Assembly: GCF_021249345.1 (NCBI RefSeq)
Contig: NZ_CP089588.1
Location: 124,001 to 188,000, forward strand
Direction: 5' to 3'
DNA from: Halobacterium wangiae
GTDB lineage: Archaea > Halobacteriota > Halobacteria > Halobacteriales > Halobacteriaceae
DNA length: 64,000 nucleotides
Part shown: piece by piece, positions 43,977 through 52,542 of the stretch
Numbering within the stretch: position 1 is the stretch's first letter
Layout of the letters: the number at the start of each line of letters is the position of its first letter
Notes under the pieces: generated by a model
The model's database searches: none
Told to the model about the DNA's origin: nothing
Seen by the model: the letters and a program-made list of their open reading frames with translations, nothing else
Made by a program: the position numbers and the translations under genes

Positions 43977-44965
43977 TCCGGGCGTTCACCCTCCCGCTGG
44001 CGCGACCGCTGCCGACCGCGCGTGGCACCATCGAGACCCGCTCGGGGGTCCTGTTCGCCCGCGACGGCGGCGTCGGCGAGGCCACACCACTCCCCGGCTG
44101 GACGGAGTCCCTGGAGGACTGCGGGAGCGCGCTCCGCGCGGCCGACGCAGCCGACGACTGGGCGAGCGCACTCGCCGCCTGCGAGGACGCGCCCGCCGCC
44201 CGGCACGCCGTCTCGCTCGCGAAACTGGACGCCGAGGCGCGCAACGCGGACGTTCCGCTCGCCGCCCACCTCGCGGACGACCCGGCCGACTCGGTGGCCG
44301 TGAACGCGACCGTCGGCGACGCGAACGCACAGGACACCGCCGAGGCCGTCCGGAACGCCGCCGACGCGGGCTTCGACACGGTGAAGGTGAAGGTCGGCGC
44401 GCGCTCGCTCGACGAGGACGTCGAACGCCTGCGCGCCGCCCACGCGGTGACCGACGCCACCCTGCGCGCCGACGCGAACGGCGCGTGGTCCCGGGAGCGC
44501 GCCCGCGAAGCGTTCGAGCGACTGGAAGGACTCCACGTGGCGTACGTCGAGCAGCCGCTCTCTGCGGACGACCTGGAGGGCCACCGGGGCCTTGGCGACG
44601 ACGGCGTCGGCGTCGCGCTCGACGAGGCGCTGGTCACCCACGAGTACGAGGCCGTCCTCGACGCAGCGGACTACGTCGTCCTGAAGCCGATGGTACTCGG
44701 GGGAGTGGACCGCGCCCGCGAGGCCGCACTCGAAGCCCGCGAGGCCGACGTCGAACCCGTCGTCACGACGACAGTCGACGCCGTCGTCGCGCGCACAGCA
44801 GCGCTCCACCTCGCCGCGAGCCTCCCGGACCTGCCGGCCTGCGGCCTCGCCACCGCCGACCGCCTCGCCGAGGACTTCGCCGCGGACCCCGCCCCGGTCG
44901 CCGAGGGCCGAATGGTGGTCCCGGACGCTCCGGGTCACGGCGTCGAGGTGTCGGTCGATGCGTGA
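43973..44965 (+). CDS. menC: o-Succinylbenzoate synthase
   Basis: 330 residues, enolase superfamily. Lys of TVKVKVGA, metal ligands in RADANGAW (Asp), YVEQPL (Glu) and ALDEAL (Asp), then the late Lys in VVLKPMVLGG. The ATG at 43973 overlaps the end of menA. A longer open frame runs far upstream of menA but is only a frame accident of GC-rich sequence. Dehydrates SHCHC to o-succinylbenzoate. Overlaps menE by eight bases. Confidence 0.9.
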   Translation: MIRAFTLPLARPLPTARGTIETRSGVLFARDGGVGEATPLPGWTESLEDCGSALRAADAADDWASALAACEDAPAARHAVSLAKLDAEARNADVPLAAHLADDPADSVAVNATVGDANAQDTAEAVRNAADAGFDTVKVKVGARSLDEDVERLRAAHAVTDATLRADANGAWSRERAREAFERLEGLHVAYVEQPLSADDLEGHRGLGDDGVGVALDEALVTHEYEAVLDAADYVVLKPMVLGGVDRAREAALEAREADVEPVVTTTVDAVVARTAALHLAASLPDLPACGLATADRLAEDFAADPAPVAEGRMVVPDAPGHGVEVSVDA

Positions 44966-46415
44966 CGCGGTCGCGCTCCAGACGGCGAGCAACCCCGACG
45001 CGACCGCGCTCGTCGACACCGAGAGCGGGGCGTCCTGGACGTACGACGAACTCCACGACGCGGTCGAGACGACTGCGGGGCGACTCGCGGCGCTCGGCGT
45101 CGAATCGGGCGACCGCCTGGGCGTACTGATGGAGACGCGGCCCGCGTTCGCCAGACTGGCGTTCGCCTGCGCCCGTCTCGGCGCCGTCCTGGTCCCGCTG
45201 AACGCGCGCCTCGCCGTCCCGGAACTCCGGGCGCAGGTGCGGTCCGTGGAACCCGTCGCCATCGTCTGCGAGGCGGAGACGGCCGCCGACGCCCGAGAGC
45301 TGGACGCCCCGACCGTGAGCGTCGACGCTGGCGACCGCCCGGCACTCGCCGACAGCGACCCCGTGGACGTCAAGGCCGCCGACCTCGCGTGGAGCGATAC
45401 CCGCGCGCTCCTGTTCACCTCGGGGACGACGGGGTCGCCGAAGGCGGTTCGGCTCACCTACGGGAACGTCGCCGCGAGCGCCGTCGCGTCGGCGTTCCGA
45501 CTCGGCGTGCTCCCCGACGACCGGTGGCTCTGCCCGCTGTCGATGTACCACACGGGCGGTCTCTCGGTCGTCCTCCGGTCGGCGCTCTACGGCACGACCG
45601 CGGTCCTGACGCGCGGCTTCGACGCCGAGGACGTGCTCGCTGCGCTCGACGAGTACGACTGCACGGGCGTCTCGCTCGTCCCGACGATGCTCCAGCGCCT
45701 GCTCGACGCGGGCGCCATCTCGGACTCGCTACGGTTCGCGCTCGTCGGCGGCGCACCCACGCCCCCGGACCTCGTGGTGCGCGCACTCGACGCCGACGTC
45801 CCCGTCTGTCCCACGTACGGGATGACCGAGACGGCCTCGCAGGTGGCGACGCTCCGCCCGGAACAGGCCGCGGACCGGTCGGACAGCGTCGGGCGGCCAC
45901 TGCTCGGAACCGACGTGACCGTCGTCGGCGACGACGGCGAACCCCTGTCTGCAGGCGAGGTAGGCGAACTCGTGGTGTCCGGTCCGACTGTCACCCCGGG
46001 CTACGTCGGCGACGACGGAAGAGAGTCGTTCTCTGAGTTCGGGCTGCGGACGGGCGACCGCGGGTACGTCGACGAGGACGGCTTCCTCCACGTCGGCGGG
46101 CGACGCGCCGACCAGATCGTCACCGGCGGGGAGAACGTCCACCCCGAGGAGGTCGCGGCCGTGCTGGAGTCCCATCCCGGCGTCGACGAGGTCGCCGTCG
46201 TCGGCGTCCCCGACGAGGAGTGGGGCGAACGCGTCGGCGCACTCGTCGTCTCCGCGAGCGACGTTACTGCCGCCACCCTCGACGAGTTCTCCGACGACCG
46301 GCTTGCGGGCTACAAGCGACCGCGGGTGGTGGCGTTCGCCGAGGAACTCCCACGGACGGCCTCCGGGACGGTCGACCGGGCGGCCGTCAGGGACGCGCTC
46401 GCCGACGAGAACTAA
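44958..46415 (+). CDS. menE: o-Succinylbenzoate--CoA ligase
   Basis: 485 residues, ANL adenylating enzyme. P-loop LLFTSGTTGSPKAVRLTYGN, PTYGMTETASQVA, TGDRGYVDEDGFLHVGGRRADQI hinge, and GYKRPRVVAFAEELPRTASGTVDRA with the C-terminal catalytic Lys replaced in context by the usual GTVDR form. Activates OSB with ATP and CoA. Last gene of the menA-menC-menE overlapping operon. Confidence 0.9.
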   Translation: MRDAVALQTASNPDATALVDTESGASWTYDELHDAVETTAGRLAALGVESGDRLGVLMETRPAFARLAFACARLGAVLVPLNARLAVPELRAQVRSVEPVAIVCEAETAADARELDAPTVSVDAGDRPALADSDPVDVKAADLAWSDTRALLFTSGTTGSPKAVRLTYGNVAASAVASAFRLGVLPDDRWLCPLSMYHTGGLSVVLRSALYGTTAVLTRGFDAEDVLAALDEYDCTGVSLVPTMLQRLLDAGAISDSLRFALVGGAPTPPDLVVRALDADVPVCPTYGMTETASQVATLRPEQAADRSDSVGRPLLGTDVTVVGDDGEPLSAGEVGELVVSGPTVTPGYVGDDGRESFSEFGLRTGDRGYVDEDGFLHVGGRRADQIVTGGENVHPEEVAAVLESHPGVDEVAVVGVPDEEWGERVGALVVSASDVTAATLDEFSDDRLAGYKRPRVVAFAEELPRTASGTVDRAAVRDALADEN

Positions 46416-46440
46416 GTGCGGGCGGCCCCTACGAACCCGC

Positions 46441-47130
46441 GTGTGTACGCTGGCATTCGCGTGGCGCGAGTTCGATGACGCGCCACTGGTAGTCGCAGCG
46501 AACCGTGACGAGGCAGTCGGCCGACCGTCCACCCCGCCCGCCGTCCGCGGGCAGCACCCCAGGGTACTGATGCCCCGCGACGAGGAGGCCGGCGGGACCT
46601 GGATCGGCGTGAACGAACACCGCCTGTTCGTCGGCGTCACGAACCGGCCCGCGGACGTCGAGGGCGAGCGCTCGCGCGGCCTGCTCGTCACCGACGCGCT
46701 CGGCGCCGAGAGCGCGATTGACGCCCTCCAGCGCGTCGAACGAGAACTCGCCGAGCGCGACTACGCGGGGTTCAACCTCCTGCTCGCCGACGACGAGGAC
46801 TGCGTACTGCTGGAGTGGGACGGCGTCCTGCGCACCCACCACCTCGACCCCGGCACGCACGCGGTCGTGAACCGGGGGTTCGACGACGCCACCGAGAAGT
46901 CCCGGACGGTGCGGGCCGCACTGTCGAACGAGGAGTCGCCGACTGCGTGGCACGACGCCGCCCGGACGACGATGCGCGACCACGACGCCGACGTCTGCAT
47001 CCACCGCGACGGCTACGGCACGCGCTCGTCGTCGCTTCTCTGGATTTCGGCCGGCGGCGAGGTGGACTACGAGTTCGCGGACGGCCCGCCGTGCGAGAAC
47101 GACTACCGACGCATCAACGGCCACCTTTAA
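46441..47130 (+). CDS. NRDE/TANGO2-family protein
   Basis: 229 residues beginning at a GTG: (M)CTLAFAWREFDDAPLVVAANRDEAVGRPS. The Cys after the start Met and the internal NRDE motif define the family, a likely N-terminal-nucleophile hydrolase fold (TANGO2 in eukaryotes, linked to heme and acyl-CoA handling). GGTWIGVNEHRLFVGVTNRP and later SRGLLV and GFNLLLAD also fit. The GTG start places Cys at position 2 as required. Confidence 0.85.
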   Translation: MCTLAFAWREFDDAPLVVAANRDEAVGRPSTPPAVRGQHPRVLMPRDEEAGGTWIGVNEHRLFVGVTNRPADVEGERSRGLLVTDALGAESAIDALQRVERELAERDYAGFNLLLADDEDCVLLEWDGVLRTHHLDPGTHAVVNRGFDDATEKSRTVRAALSNEESPTAWHDAARTTMRDHDADVCIHRDGYGTRSSSLLWISAGGEVDYEFADGPPCENDYRRINGHL

Positions 47131-47131
47131 A
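47126..47131 (+). promoter_or_regulatory. TATA box inside the end of the NRDE gene
   Basis: TTTAAA, covering the stop codon of the upstream gene and lying 27-28 bases before the ATG at 47156. It selects 47156 rather than 47147 as the start of the next gene. Confidence 0.55.
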
Positions 47132-47155
47132 CCGGTCGCGGTACGTATGACGCAT

Positions 47156-47512
47156 ATGAGCGCCGAAGCCACCGAGGCGGACCTCTCGGAGGACGAGCAG
47201 CATGGACTCGAACTCGTCCGGGAGACCCTCGGCATCCACCAGAGCGAGTTCTGGAAGGAACTCGACGTCTCCTCGCGGAAGGGCAGTCGCATCGCCTCGA
47301 AACTGGAGGAGAAGGGGCTCGTGGAGCGCGAGGAGAGCGTCCACGAGGGGAACACCACCTACCTCATCACGCCCGTCATCGACGAGCGGAACCTCGACTT
47401 CTCGCTTCTGATGGCCGGCGAGATGCTGTCGCCGTTCGTCGGCGAGGAGGAGGTCGACCCGCAGGGCGACGCCTTCTCGCAGTGGATCATGAGCCTCGCG
47501 TACGAGGACTGA
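47156..47512 (+). CDS. Winged-helix regulator (118 aa)
   Basis: 118 residues. EDEQHGLELVRETLGIHQSE, then a helix-turn-helix WKELDVSSRKGSRIASKLEEKGLVER and a wing HEGNTTYLITPV; the C-terminal ~35 residues (LLMAGEMLSPFVGEEEVDPQ) may bind a ligand or dimerise. Similar to Lrp/MarR-like haloarchaeal regulators. Leaderless by promoter spacing. Target unknown. Confidence 0.75.
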   Translation: MSAEATEADLSEDEQHGLELVRETLGIHQSEFWKELDVSSRKGSRIASKLEEKGLVEREESVHEGNTTYLITPVIDERNLDFSLLMAGEMLSPFVGEEEVDPQGDAFSQWIMSLAYED

Positions 47513-47537
47513 CCGCGAGTCGACCACGGCCGACGCC

Positions 47538-47543
47538 GTTTTG
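47538..47543 (+). promoter_or_regulatory. GTTTTG promoter box of the gene broken by IS-A
   Basis: GTTTTG centred 27 bases before the ATG at 47568, identical in type and spacing to the menA and menB boxes. Confidence 0.5.
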
Positions 47544-47567
47544 CCGTCCGCTTCCCACTCCTCAGCC

Positions 47568-47617
<50 letters not shown>

Positions 47618-47632
47618 ACCGTGGGGATTGGG

Positions 47633-48979
47633 CTACGCCGATTCCCCGGCGGTAACTTGCGGGTGTGTATGCTCCTCGTTGAGACGGTGAGCGCGTGGTG
47701 ACGCCGACCATCGGTGGTCGTCCCACTTGAGGCATACGAGCCGTGCCATCGGCCGTGGTACGTCTGCTTCGTGGCTTTGACGAGACAAGTTGTGTCTCGC
47801 TCGCCAATCAGAACTTTCTAAGTTCTGATGACGTCGGAGGAACGTCTCCGACGCGGTGAGATCCGCGTGGCCTTCGAAGCCACACGAACAGGTGAGCGTG
47901 TCCTGATGCCGAGTCGTGTCCTCCGTCGAACCGCACTGCGGACACGTCTGCGAGGTCCACGCTTCGGGGCGGACTTCGACGGTGATGCCGTACTCCTCGG
48001 CGGTACACGCGAGCCGGTCAAGGAACGCGCGGAACGCCCAGAAGTTGTGCGTCTTAGCGTTCGCCCGCACCGACCAGTGCGTTTCCAATACGTCGGTGAG
48101 GTCGCCAACGTACACCGTCGAAACGCCCTCTTCGTACAGGCGCTCGAAGAGGTCACGGGCGAGGGCGTCCATGGCGTGGTCGCGCCGTCGCGTCCGGCGG
48201 CGGTACAGCCGTCGAATCCGCTTCGAGGAGTACCGCTCCTCTTCGCGCTTGACTTTCGATTGGTGGTCCGCGATTCGGCGGGTTGTCTCGCGGAACAGCG
48301 CGAAGAGGTCGCGTCCTTCGTACAGGTACTGCTGGCCGGTCGTGGTCGTACAGGCGACGATGTTGTTTGCGCCAATATCCAGAGCAGCCGTTTCGTCGGC
48401 TACTGGTGAGTCCCGCCGAGAATCGTTCGTGGTGACAGGTTGAATAGCCCTGAATTGGTCGCTCAACTTATCGTAGTACAATTCGAGCCGGCCTTGATCG
48501 CCCGACCACTTCGGCTTCCCACGAACGTCGAGCGTGAGACGTTCGCGGTAGCCCATGTCGTACTCGTCCTTGAGGTCGCTGCCGGCCGTGATTTCGATGG
48601 TCGAACGGTCGCCCCAGCGGAGCGTGTACTGGTCGTTGCGGATGTACGTTCGCAACTCCCGTCCCTCTTCTTCGTTGCCCCAGTAGCCCGGAAGGCCGTT
48701 GGCTTCACCCTTCTCTTTCAGGGCGAAAAACGACCGCCACGCTTCGGTATTCTTGCGAATCACCTGTTGGGCCGTGGCGCTCCCGAGGACGCCGACGTAC
48801 TGCTTGCGGTAGTCCTCGGTGTCCCACACAGACTTGTCGATGTCGGGGTCGGTGAAGTTCTGCCGACGCTCGTAGGTGAGTTGATTCCACAGCGAGGCAG
48901 AGGCGTCCAACAGTCGGCGAAGCAGTTCTTCGTCGGCGTCGGAGCGCGGGACGACGCTGAAGGAGTTGACGCGCCTCAT
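47633..48979 (-). CDS. tnpB: TnpB-like RNA-guided nuclease of IS-A, RuvC-II Glu missing
   Basis: 448 residues. RuvC-I Asp in [12 protein letters not shown] (Asp201) and RuvC-III Asp in [11 protein letters not shown] (Asp373) are present; the zinc ribbon is CPQC (346/349) with CSC (364/366). The RuvC-II site, normally VxxEDL, reads VYVGDLTDV, with Gly292 where the catalytic Glu should be. Either the enzyme is dead or another acid, such as Glu378 in the RuvC-III motif, substitutes. The start overlaps the tnpA stop (ATGA). It lies on the minus strand and ends 50 bases before the right end. Confidence 0.88.
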   Translation of the reverse strand: MRRVNSFSVVPRSDADEELLRRLLDASASLWNQLTYERRQNFTDPDIDKSVWDTEDYRKQYVGVLGSATAQQVIRKNTEAWRSFFALKEKGEANGLPGYWGNEEEGRELRTYIRNDQYTLRWGDRSTIEITAGSDLKDEYDMGYRERLTLDVRGKPKWSGDQGRLELYYDKLSDQFRAIQPVTTNDSRRDSPVADETAALDIGANNIVACTTTTGQQYLYEGRDLFALFRETTRRIADHQSKVKREEERYSSKRIRRLYRRRTRRRDHAMDALARDLFERLYEEGVSTVYVGDLTDVLETHWSVRANAKTHNFWAFRAFLDRLACTAEEYGITVEVRPEAWTSQTCPQCGSTEDTTRHQDTLTCSCGFEGHADLTASETFLRRHQNLESSDWRARHNLSRQSHEADVPRPMARLVCLKWDDHRWSASPRAHRLNEEHTHPQVTAGESA

Positions 48980-49368
48980 GCGGTCCACTCCCCATTTTGT
49001 TTGTCCTTTTGCTCGCGGATGTACTGCTCGACAGCGTCTTTTGAGACGCTGCCGGCAGTCCCGACGTAGTACGAGCGGGTCCACTTGATGCGGTCGTCGG
49101 CCCGTTCATTGTACCACCGGGCGGAAATTCCCTTCACCCAGTTGACGATTAGGGAGGGGGCGTTCTTCGGCGGGCTGCCGATGTAGAGGTGGACGTGGTC
49201 GGGCATGATTTCGGCTTCAACCAGTTCGAGGTCTTTGTCGTCACAGATTTCCTCAAAAATAGAGTGAAGCCTGTCAGCAGTCGCACCCGTGAGACGCTGC
49301 TCCCAGTACTTTGGAATGAACACTATGTGGTAGTAGAGTTCGTAGACAGCGTGACGAGTGTTCTTCAC
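48976..49368 (-). CDS. tnpA: Y1 HUH transposase of IS-A
   Basis: 130 residues, full length for IS200/IS605 TnpA. The HUH pair is in MPDHVHLYI (His58, His60) and the nucleophile is the Tyr of VEQYIREQ (Tyr116). A GTG start at 49368 ([16 protein letters not shown]) fits the family. Cuts and rejoins single-stranded ends of the element. Appears functional by sequence. Upstream of tnpB with a four-base overlap. Confidence 0.9.
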   Translation of the reverse strand: MKNTRHAVYELYYHIVFIPKYWEQRLTGATADRLHSIFEEICDDKDLELVEAEIMPDHVHLYIGSPPKNAPSLIVNWVKGISARWYNERADDRIKWTRSYYVGTAGSVSKDAVEQYIREQKDKQNGEWTA

Positions 49369-49559
49369 TATGCGTGTATACCATGGTTAGCATGGATAGT
49401 AAGTGTCCCGGTCGAACCCCGGCCTTGCCATCGCCATTGGACTGTTTGGCCGGGCTTACTGCTCGACCTCGTCCTGAATGGCAGCTTGCGCTCGAATTTC
49501 ACATCAGACCGCGTGAACGCTCTCGGTACGTCCAAGTGCTGCGGGTGGGAAGGTCCGCT
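49369..49559 (-). other. Left end region of IS-A
   Basis: About 190 bases between tnpA and the FAD gene without coding bias on either strand. It includes short inverted segments (CCCGGTCGAACCCCGG at ~49406-49421; CCATGGTTAGCATGG) that may be the left-end hairpins needed for TnpA recognition. The current start of the FAD gene must use whatever promoter this region offers. Confidence 0.45.
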
Positions 49560-50798
49560 GTGACTCATCAGACCGACGTCCTCGTCGTCGGCGGCGGGGC
49601 GACCGGGGCCGGCGTCGCTCGCGACCTGGCGATGCGCGGCGTGGACGTGACGCTCGTCGAGCGCGGCGGCCTGGGGAGCGGTACCTCCGGGCGCTCACAC
49701 GGTTTGCTCCACAGCGGCGCGCGCTACGCCGACACCGACCCGGAGGGCGCCGCGGAGTGCATCGCGGAGAACCAGATCCTCCGCGACGTCGCCGGCGCCT
49801 GCGTCGACGCGACGGGCGGCTTCTTCGTGCAACTCCCCGACGACGATCCGGACTACTTCGAGGCGAAGGTCGCGGCCTGTCGGGACGCGGGCGTCCCCGT
49901 CGAGGTGATGGACGGCGAGGCGGCGCGCGCCGACGAACCCGGGCTCTCGGCGGACGCCGAGCGCGTGGCCGAGGTTCCGGACGGCGTCGTCTACCCCTCG
50001 AGGCTGGTCGCGGCGACCGCCGCCGACGCCCGCGAGCACGGTGCGAGCGTCCACACGCACGCACAGGTCCGTAGTCTCCTCGTCGACGACGGCCGCGTCG
50101 TCGGCGCGGACGTCGGGGGCGTCGGCAGGGTTGAGGCCGACCACGTCGTCAACGCGACGGGCGCGTGGGCCGACTCGCTGGCCGCCACGGCCGGCGTCGA
50201 CCTCGAGGTCCACCCGACGAAGGGCGCGATGGTCGTCGTCGAGTACGACGGCCTCGACACCGTGTTGAACCGCTGTCGGCCCGCCGCCGACGGCGACATC
50301 GTCGTGCCGCACGCCGACCGCGTCGTCCTCGGCACGACCAGCGTCGAAGTCGGCGACCCCGACGAGTTCCCCGAAGACGAGGCGGAGGTCGAGCGCGTCC
50401 TCGCGGAGTGTGCCGAGATGCTACCGGACGTCGCCGACCACGCAGTCGAACGAGCGTACTGGGGTGTCCGCCCGCTGTACAGTCCGCAGTCCTACGGCGA
50501 GAACGCGCGTGCCATCTCCAGGGGGTTCTACCTGCTCGACCACGCCGACCGCGACGGCGTCGCCGGGTTCACCACCACCGTCGGGGGGAAGCTCACGACG
50601 TACCGGCTGATGGCCGAGGCCACCGCAGACCACGTGGCCGACCGTCTCGGCGTCGACGAACCGTGCCGGACGGCCGACGAACCGTGCCGGACGGCCGACG
50701 AACCGCTGGTCGGCCACGACGACCCGGACCGTCTCGACGAACTAGTCGCCGAGTTCGACGCCGCGAACCCCGCCGACGCGGACGTCGGCGGCGACTGA
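49560..50798 (+). CDS. GlpA/D-like FAD-dependent oxidoreductase, 5' end displaced by IS-A
   Basis: 412 residues from a GTG. FAD-binding DVLVVGGGATGAGVARDLAMRG and VERGGLGSGTSGRSHGLLHSG, then HVVNATGAWADSL and VGGKLTTYRLMAEA, as in glycerol-3-phosphate dehydrogenase subunit A. It lacks the C-terminal iron-sulfur/BFD-like region of true GlpA (normally well over 500 residues) and has no glpB, glpC or glpK beside it, so the substrate is uncertain. The native start is probably at 47568, now separated by IS-A. The C-terminus carries a short tandem repeat. Confidence 0.8.
   Translation: MTHQTDVLVVGGGATGAGVARDLAMRGVDVTLVERGGLGSGTSGRSHGLLHSGARYADTDPEGAAECIAENQILRDVAGACVDATGGFFVQLPDDDPDYFEAKVAACRDAGVPVEVMDGEAARADEPGLSADAERVAEVPDGVVYPSRLVAATAADAREHGASVHTHAQVRSLLVDDGRVVGADVGGVGRVEADHVVNATGAWADSLAATAGVDLEVHPTKGAMVVVEYDGLDTVLNRCRPAADGDIVVPHADRVVLGTTSVEVGDPDEFPEDEAEVERVLAECAEMLPDVADHAVERAYWGVRPLYSPQSYGENARAISRGFYLLDHADRDGVAGFTTTVGGKLTTYRLMAEATADHVADRLGVDEPCRTADEPCRTADEPLVGHDDPDRLDELVAEFDAANPADADVGGD
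50655..50705 (+). repeat. 21-base in-frame tandem repeat in the FAD gene
   Basis: Two perfect copies of GACGAACCGTGCCGGACGGC(C) and a third partial one, encoding DEPCRTA-DEPCRTA-DEP. Adds seven residues per unit with two cysteines; likely slippage-prone. Confidence 0.85.
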
Positions 50799-50804
50799 TT
50801 CTGC

Positions 50805-51049
50805 TCAGACGCGACCGAGAACGAGCGTCACACGTTCCACGTCGTCGTCGGGCTCCTCGTCCTCCTCGTCGACCGACTCCGTCTCGTGTAGCATCGCGAG
50901 TGCGGGGCGGAGGTCATCCCTGACGCCCGCGCGGTTGCAGAGGTCCGCCCACACGCGTTCGGGGACGCGGAGCACCCACCGCGTGGGCGTCCGCTCTACG
51001 AGCGGGTTCTCGCGGAACGCCTGGCGCCACTCGTGAACCGCCTCGGGGC
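50805..51049 (-). pseudogene. 3' fragment of a small conserved gene split by IS-B
   Basis: About 80 codons: EAVHEWRQAFRENPLVERTP, WVLRVPERVWADLC and an acidic end. The open frame runs into the right end of IS-B with no proper start. The missing 5' part is at 52976-53122 on the same strand, on the other side of IS-B. Together they would make a protein of about 125-130 residues, soluble and acidic, of a type common in haloarchaea but without known function. An internal GTG might still start a ~55-residue product. Confidence 0.65.
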
Positions 51050-51072
51050 TTGACCTCGAGGCTTCCCGTGGT

Positions 51073-52347
51073 TTAGTCGGACACTCCCATCCGACCATCG
51101 GCCTGATAGCCTCGAACGGGCGGGTGGGTCACGGTCGGGGCGTCCACGGCCCCCGATGCCTGCCGTCGCACCTTCCTCATGGTGGGGAGGCTGTTGAGAG
51201 CAGGCACATTCCAATCGAGTTTCTTGACGCCTTTCACGGCGATATTGACGCTTGCACCACGGTCGCTGTGGTCTTGATGCTCGCAGGACTTGCACTTGAA
51301 CCGCTTCTTATTGCGATTCGCCCGTTCCGTGTGTCCACACAGCGGACACCGTTGGCTCGTGTACTTAGGGTCAATCCACTCGGTCGGAATCCCCTCGAAC
51401 GCGGCCTTGTACGACGTATAGAACTGAAGTGCACGGAACGGGAGGTGGTGCAGGCGTCGGTTCATCCGCGTACCGTAGTCGATACTGTCGCGCATCTCTT
51501 TGAGGTCCTCAAAGACGATGCACGGCTTCTCGAACTGACGGCTCCACTCCACTATGTGCCGGGACACCTTGTGGAGTCGGTCGCGGACGAACCGTTCCTC
51601 ACGCCCTTCGAGCGTGTCGTGGATCCTGTCCTTTCCCGCGTTCTGGACGCGCTTGCGCATCGTGAAGTAGCGGTGGCGCTCGAACTTGATTTCGGGGAAA
51701 TCGATGACCAAAGAGTCCTTGACACCACGCTCGGAGAGTGCGGTGAGGGCCACGTTGTCCTCGTTTACGTCTACACCGACGACCGTCCGCGAGTCATGCT
51801 TGTCTCGAACGGATTGCTTGGTGTTGGTGACGTTGACGTGTAACTCGGCGTTGTCGTTGTGGAACAGGGCCTCTGCCGTCCCAATCTTCCACTCATCACT
51901 CGTGAGTGCAGTCTTGAGAATGTCGAGGTGCGCGTGATCGCCTTCGAGGACGCCCGTGACGTGTTTGTACGGCTTCGCGCTGATGCGGAACGCCACGTCA
52001 CCGTCGTCGGTGAGCGAAAGGTTGTAACCCTCCGTGTAGTTCGCTCGGAGCGGGTACGCGCCGCCTTTAGTGTGGCTCGGGGGTCCGAAGTCGTCGTACT
52101 CGTAGTAGTTCTCCATCGCACTGAGTGCTTTGGCGACGACGCGCTGAGTCGTGTTCTTCACGAGGTTAGCGTCATCAGCCACGCGGTCGGAAATGGCGTC
52201 CCAGTCCACGCCTTCCTTGGCGAGGCGGATGGTTTCGTTGTACACTCGGCGGGCCTCAAGCGTGGCATCGTAGAGTAGGCGCTCGTTGTCACTGTGAATG
52301 TCGAGTTGAAAATCCAGCGTCTTGATGAGTGCCTGTGCGGCGGTCAT
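51073..52347 (-). CDS. tnpB: TnpB RNA-guided nuclease of IS-B, catalytic triad intact
   Basis: 424 residues. RuvC-I Asp193 (VVGVDVNEDN), RuvC-II Glu280 (PCIVFEDLKEM) and RuvC-III Asp362 (HSDRGASVNIA) are all present, as is the zinc ribbon CPLC/CKSC (334/337, 352/355). The N-terminal wedge/REC region is normal in length. The C-terminal ~40 residues are variable, as expected where the coding sequence overlaps the omega-RNA. Predicted to cut DNA matching the flank of its own right end. The ATG overlaps the stop of the RHH gene (ATGA). Confidence 0.9.
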   Translation of the reverse strand: MTAAQALIKTLDFQLDIHSDNERLLYDATLEARRVYNETIRLAKEGVDWDAISDRVADDANLVKNTTQRVVAKALSAMENYYEYDDFGPPSHTKGGAYPLRANYTEGYNLSLTDDGDVAFRISAKPYKHVTGVLEGDHAHLDILKTALTSDEWKIGTAEALFHNDNAELHVNVTNTKQSVRDKHDSRTVVGVDVNEDNVALTALSERGVKDSLVIDFPEIKFERHRYFTMRKRVQNAGKDRIHDTLEGREERFVRDRLHKVSRHIVEWSRQFEKPCIVFEDLKEMRDSIDYGTRMNRRLHHLPFRALQFYTSYKAAFEGIPTEWIDPKYTSQRCPLCGHTERANRNKKRFKCKSCEHQDHSDRGASVNIAVKGVKKLDWNVPALNSLPTMRKVRRQASGAVDAPTVTHPPVRGYQADGRMGVSD

Positions 52348-52481
52348 TCCTCGGGTTCGTTGAGCCAGTTGTTGACGAGTCCACGCACTACGTCGGACTT
52401 GGTTTCATCAACCTCGATGCACTTCTTCGAGAACTCCTTGTATACGTCCTCCTCGAAGTCCACGGACAACCGTTTCGTCAT
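52344..52481 (-). CDS. 45-aa ribbon-helix-helix protein coupled to tnpB
   Basis: MTKRLSVDFEEDVYKEFSKK, then ETKSDVVRGLVNNWLNEPEE: an Arc/CopG-type N-terminal strand (KRLSVDF) and two helices with the SDVVR turn. It is too short to stand out by length but has full haloarchaeal style and an ATGA overlap with tnpB, so both come from one mRNA. A TATA-like box lies 28 bases before its ATG. Likely a dimeric repressor of the RHH-tnpB promoter, or a TnpB-associated factor; no toxin-like gene is beside it apart from tnpB. Confidence 0.8.
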   Translation of the reverse strand: MTKRLSVDFEEDVYKEFSKKCIEVDETKSDVVRGLVNNWLNEPEE

Positions 52482-52504
52482 CTCACAGCCTTACTCAGAT
52501 ACTG

Positions 52505-52514
52505 AAATACTTAA
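52505..52514 (-). promoter_or_regulatory. TATA-like box of the RHH-tnpB operon
   Basis: Minus-strand TTAAGTATTT[C] in the most AT-rich pocket of IS-B, centred 28 bases before the ATG at 52481; predicts a leaderless mRNA. It lies between the RHH gene and the tnpA relic. Confidence 0.6.
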
Positions 52515-52542
52515 TCCTTGCTCACGTACTGTCCATATAGGT

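Noticed and set aside
49375-49430. A tRNA-like stretch (TGGTTAGCATGG, then a CCGG-loop-CCGG stem) left of tnpA
   Set aside because: No acceptor stem or anticodon arm can be built and the T-loop is one base short; more likely left-end hairpins of IS-A.
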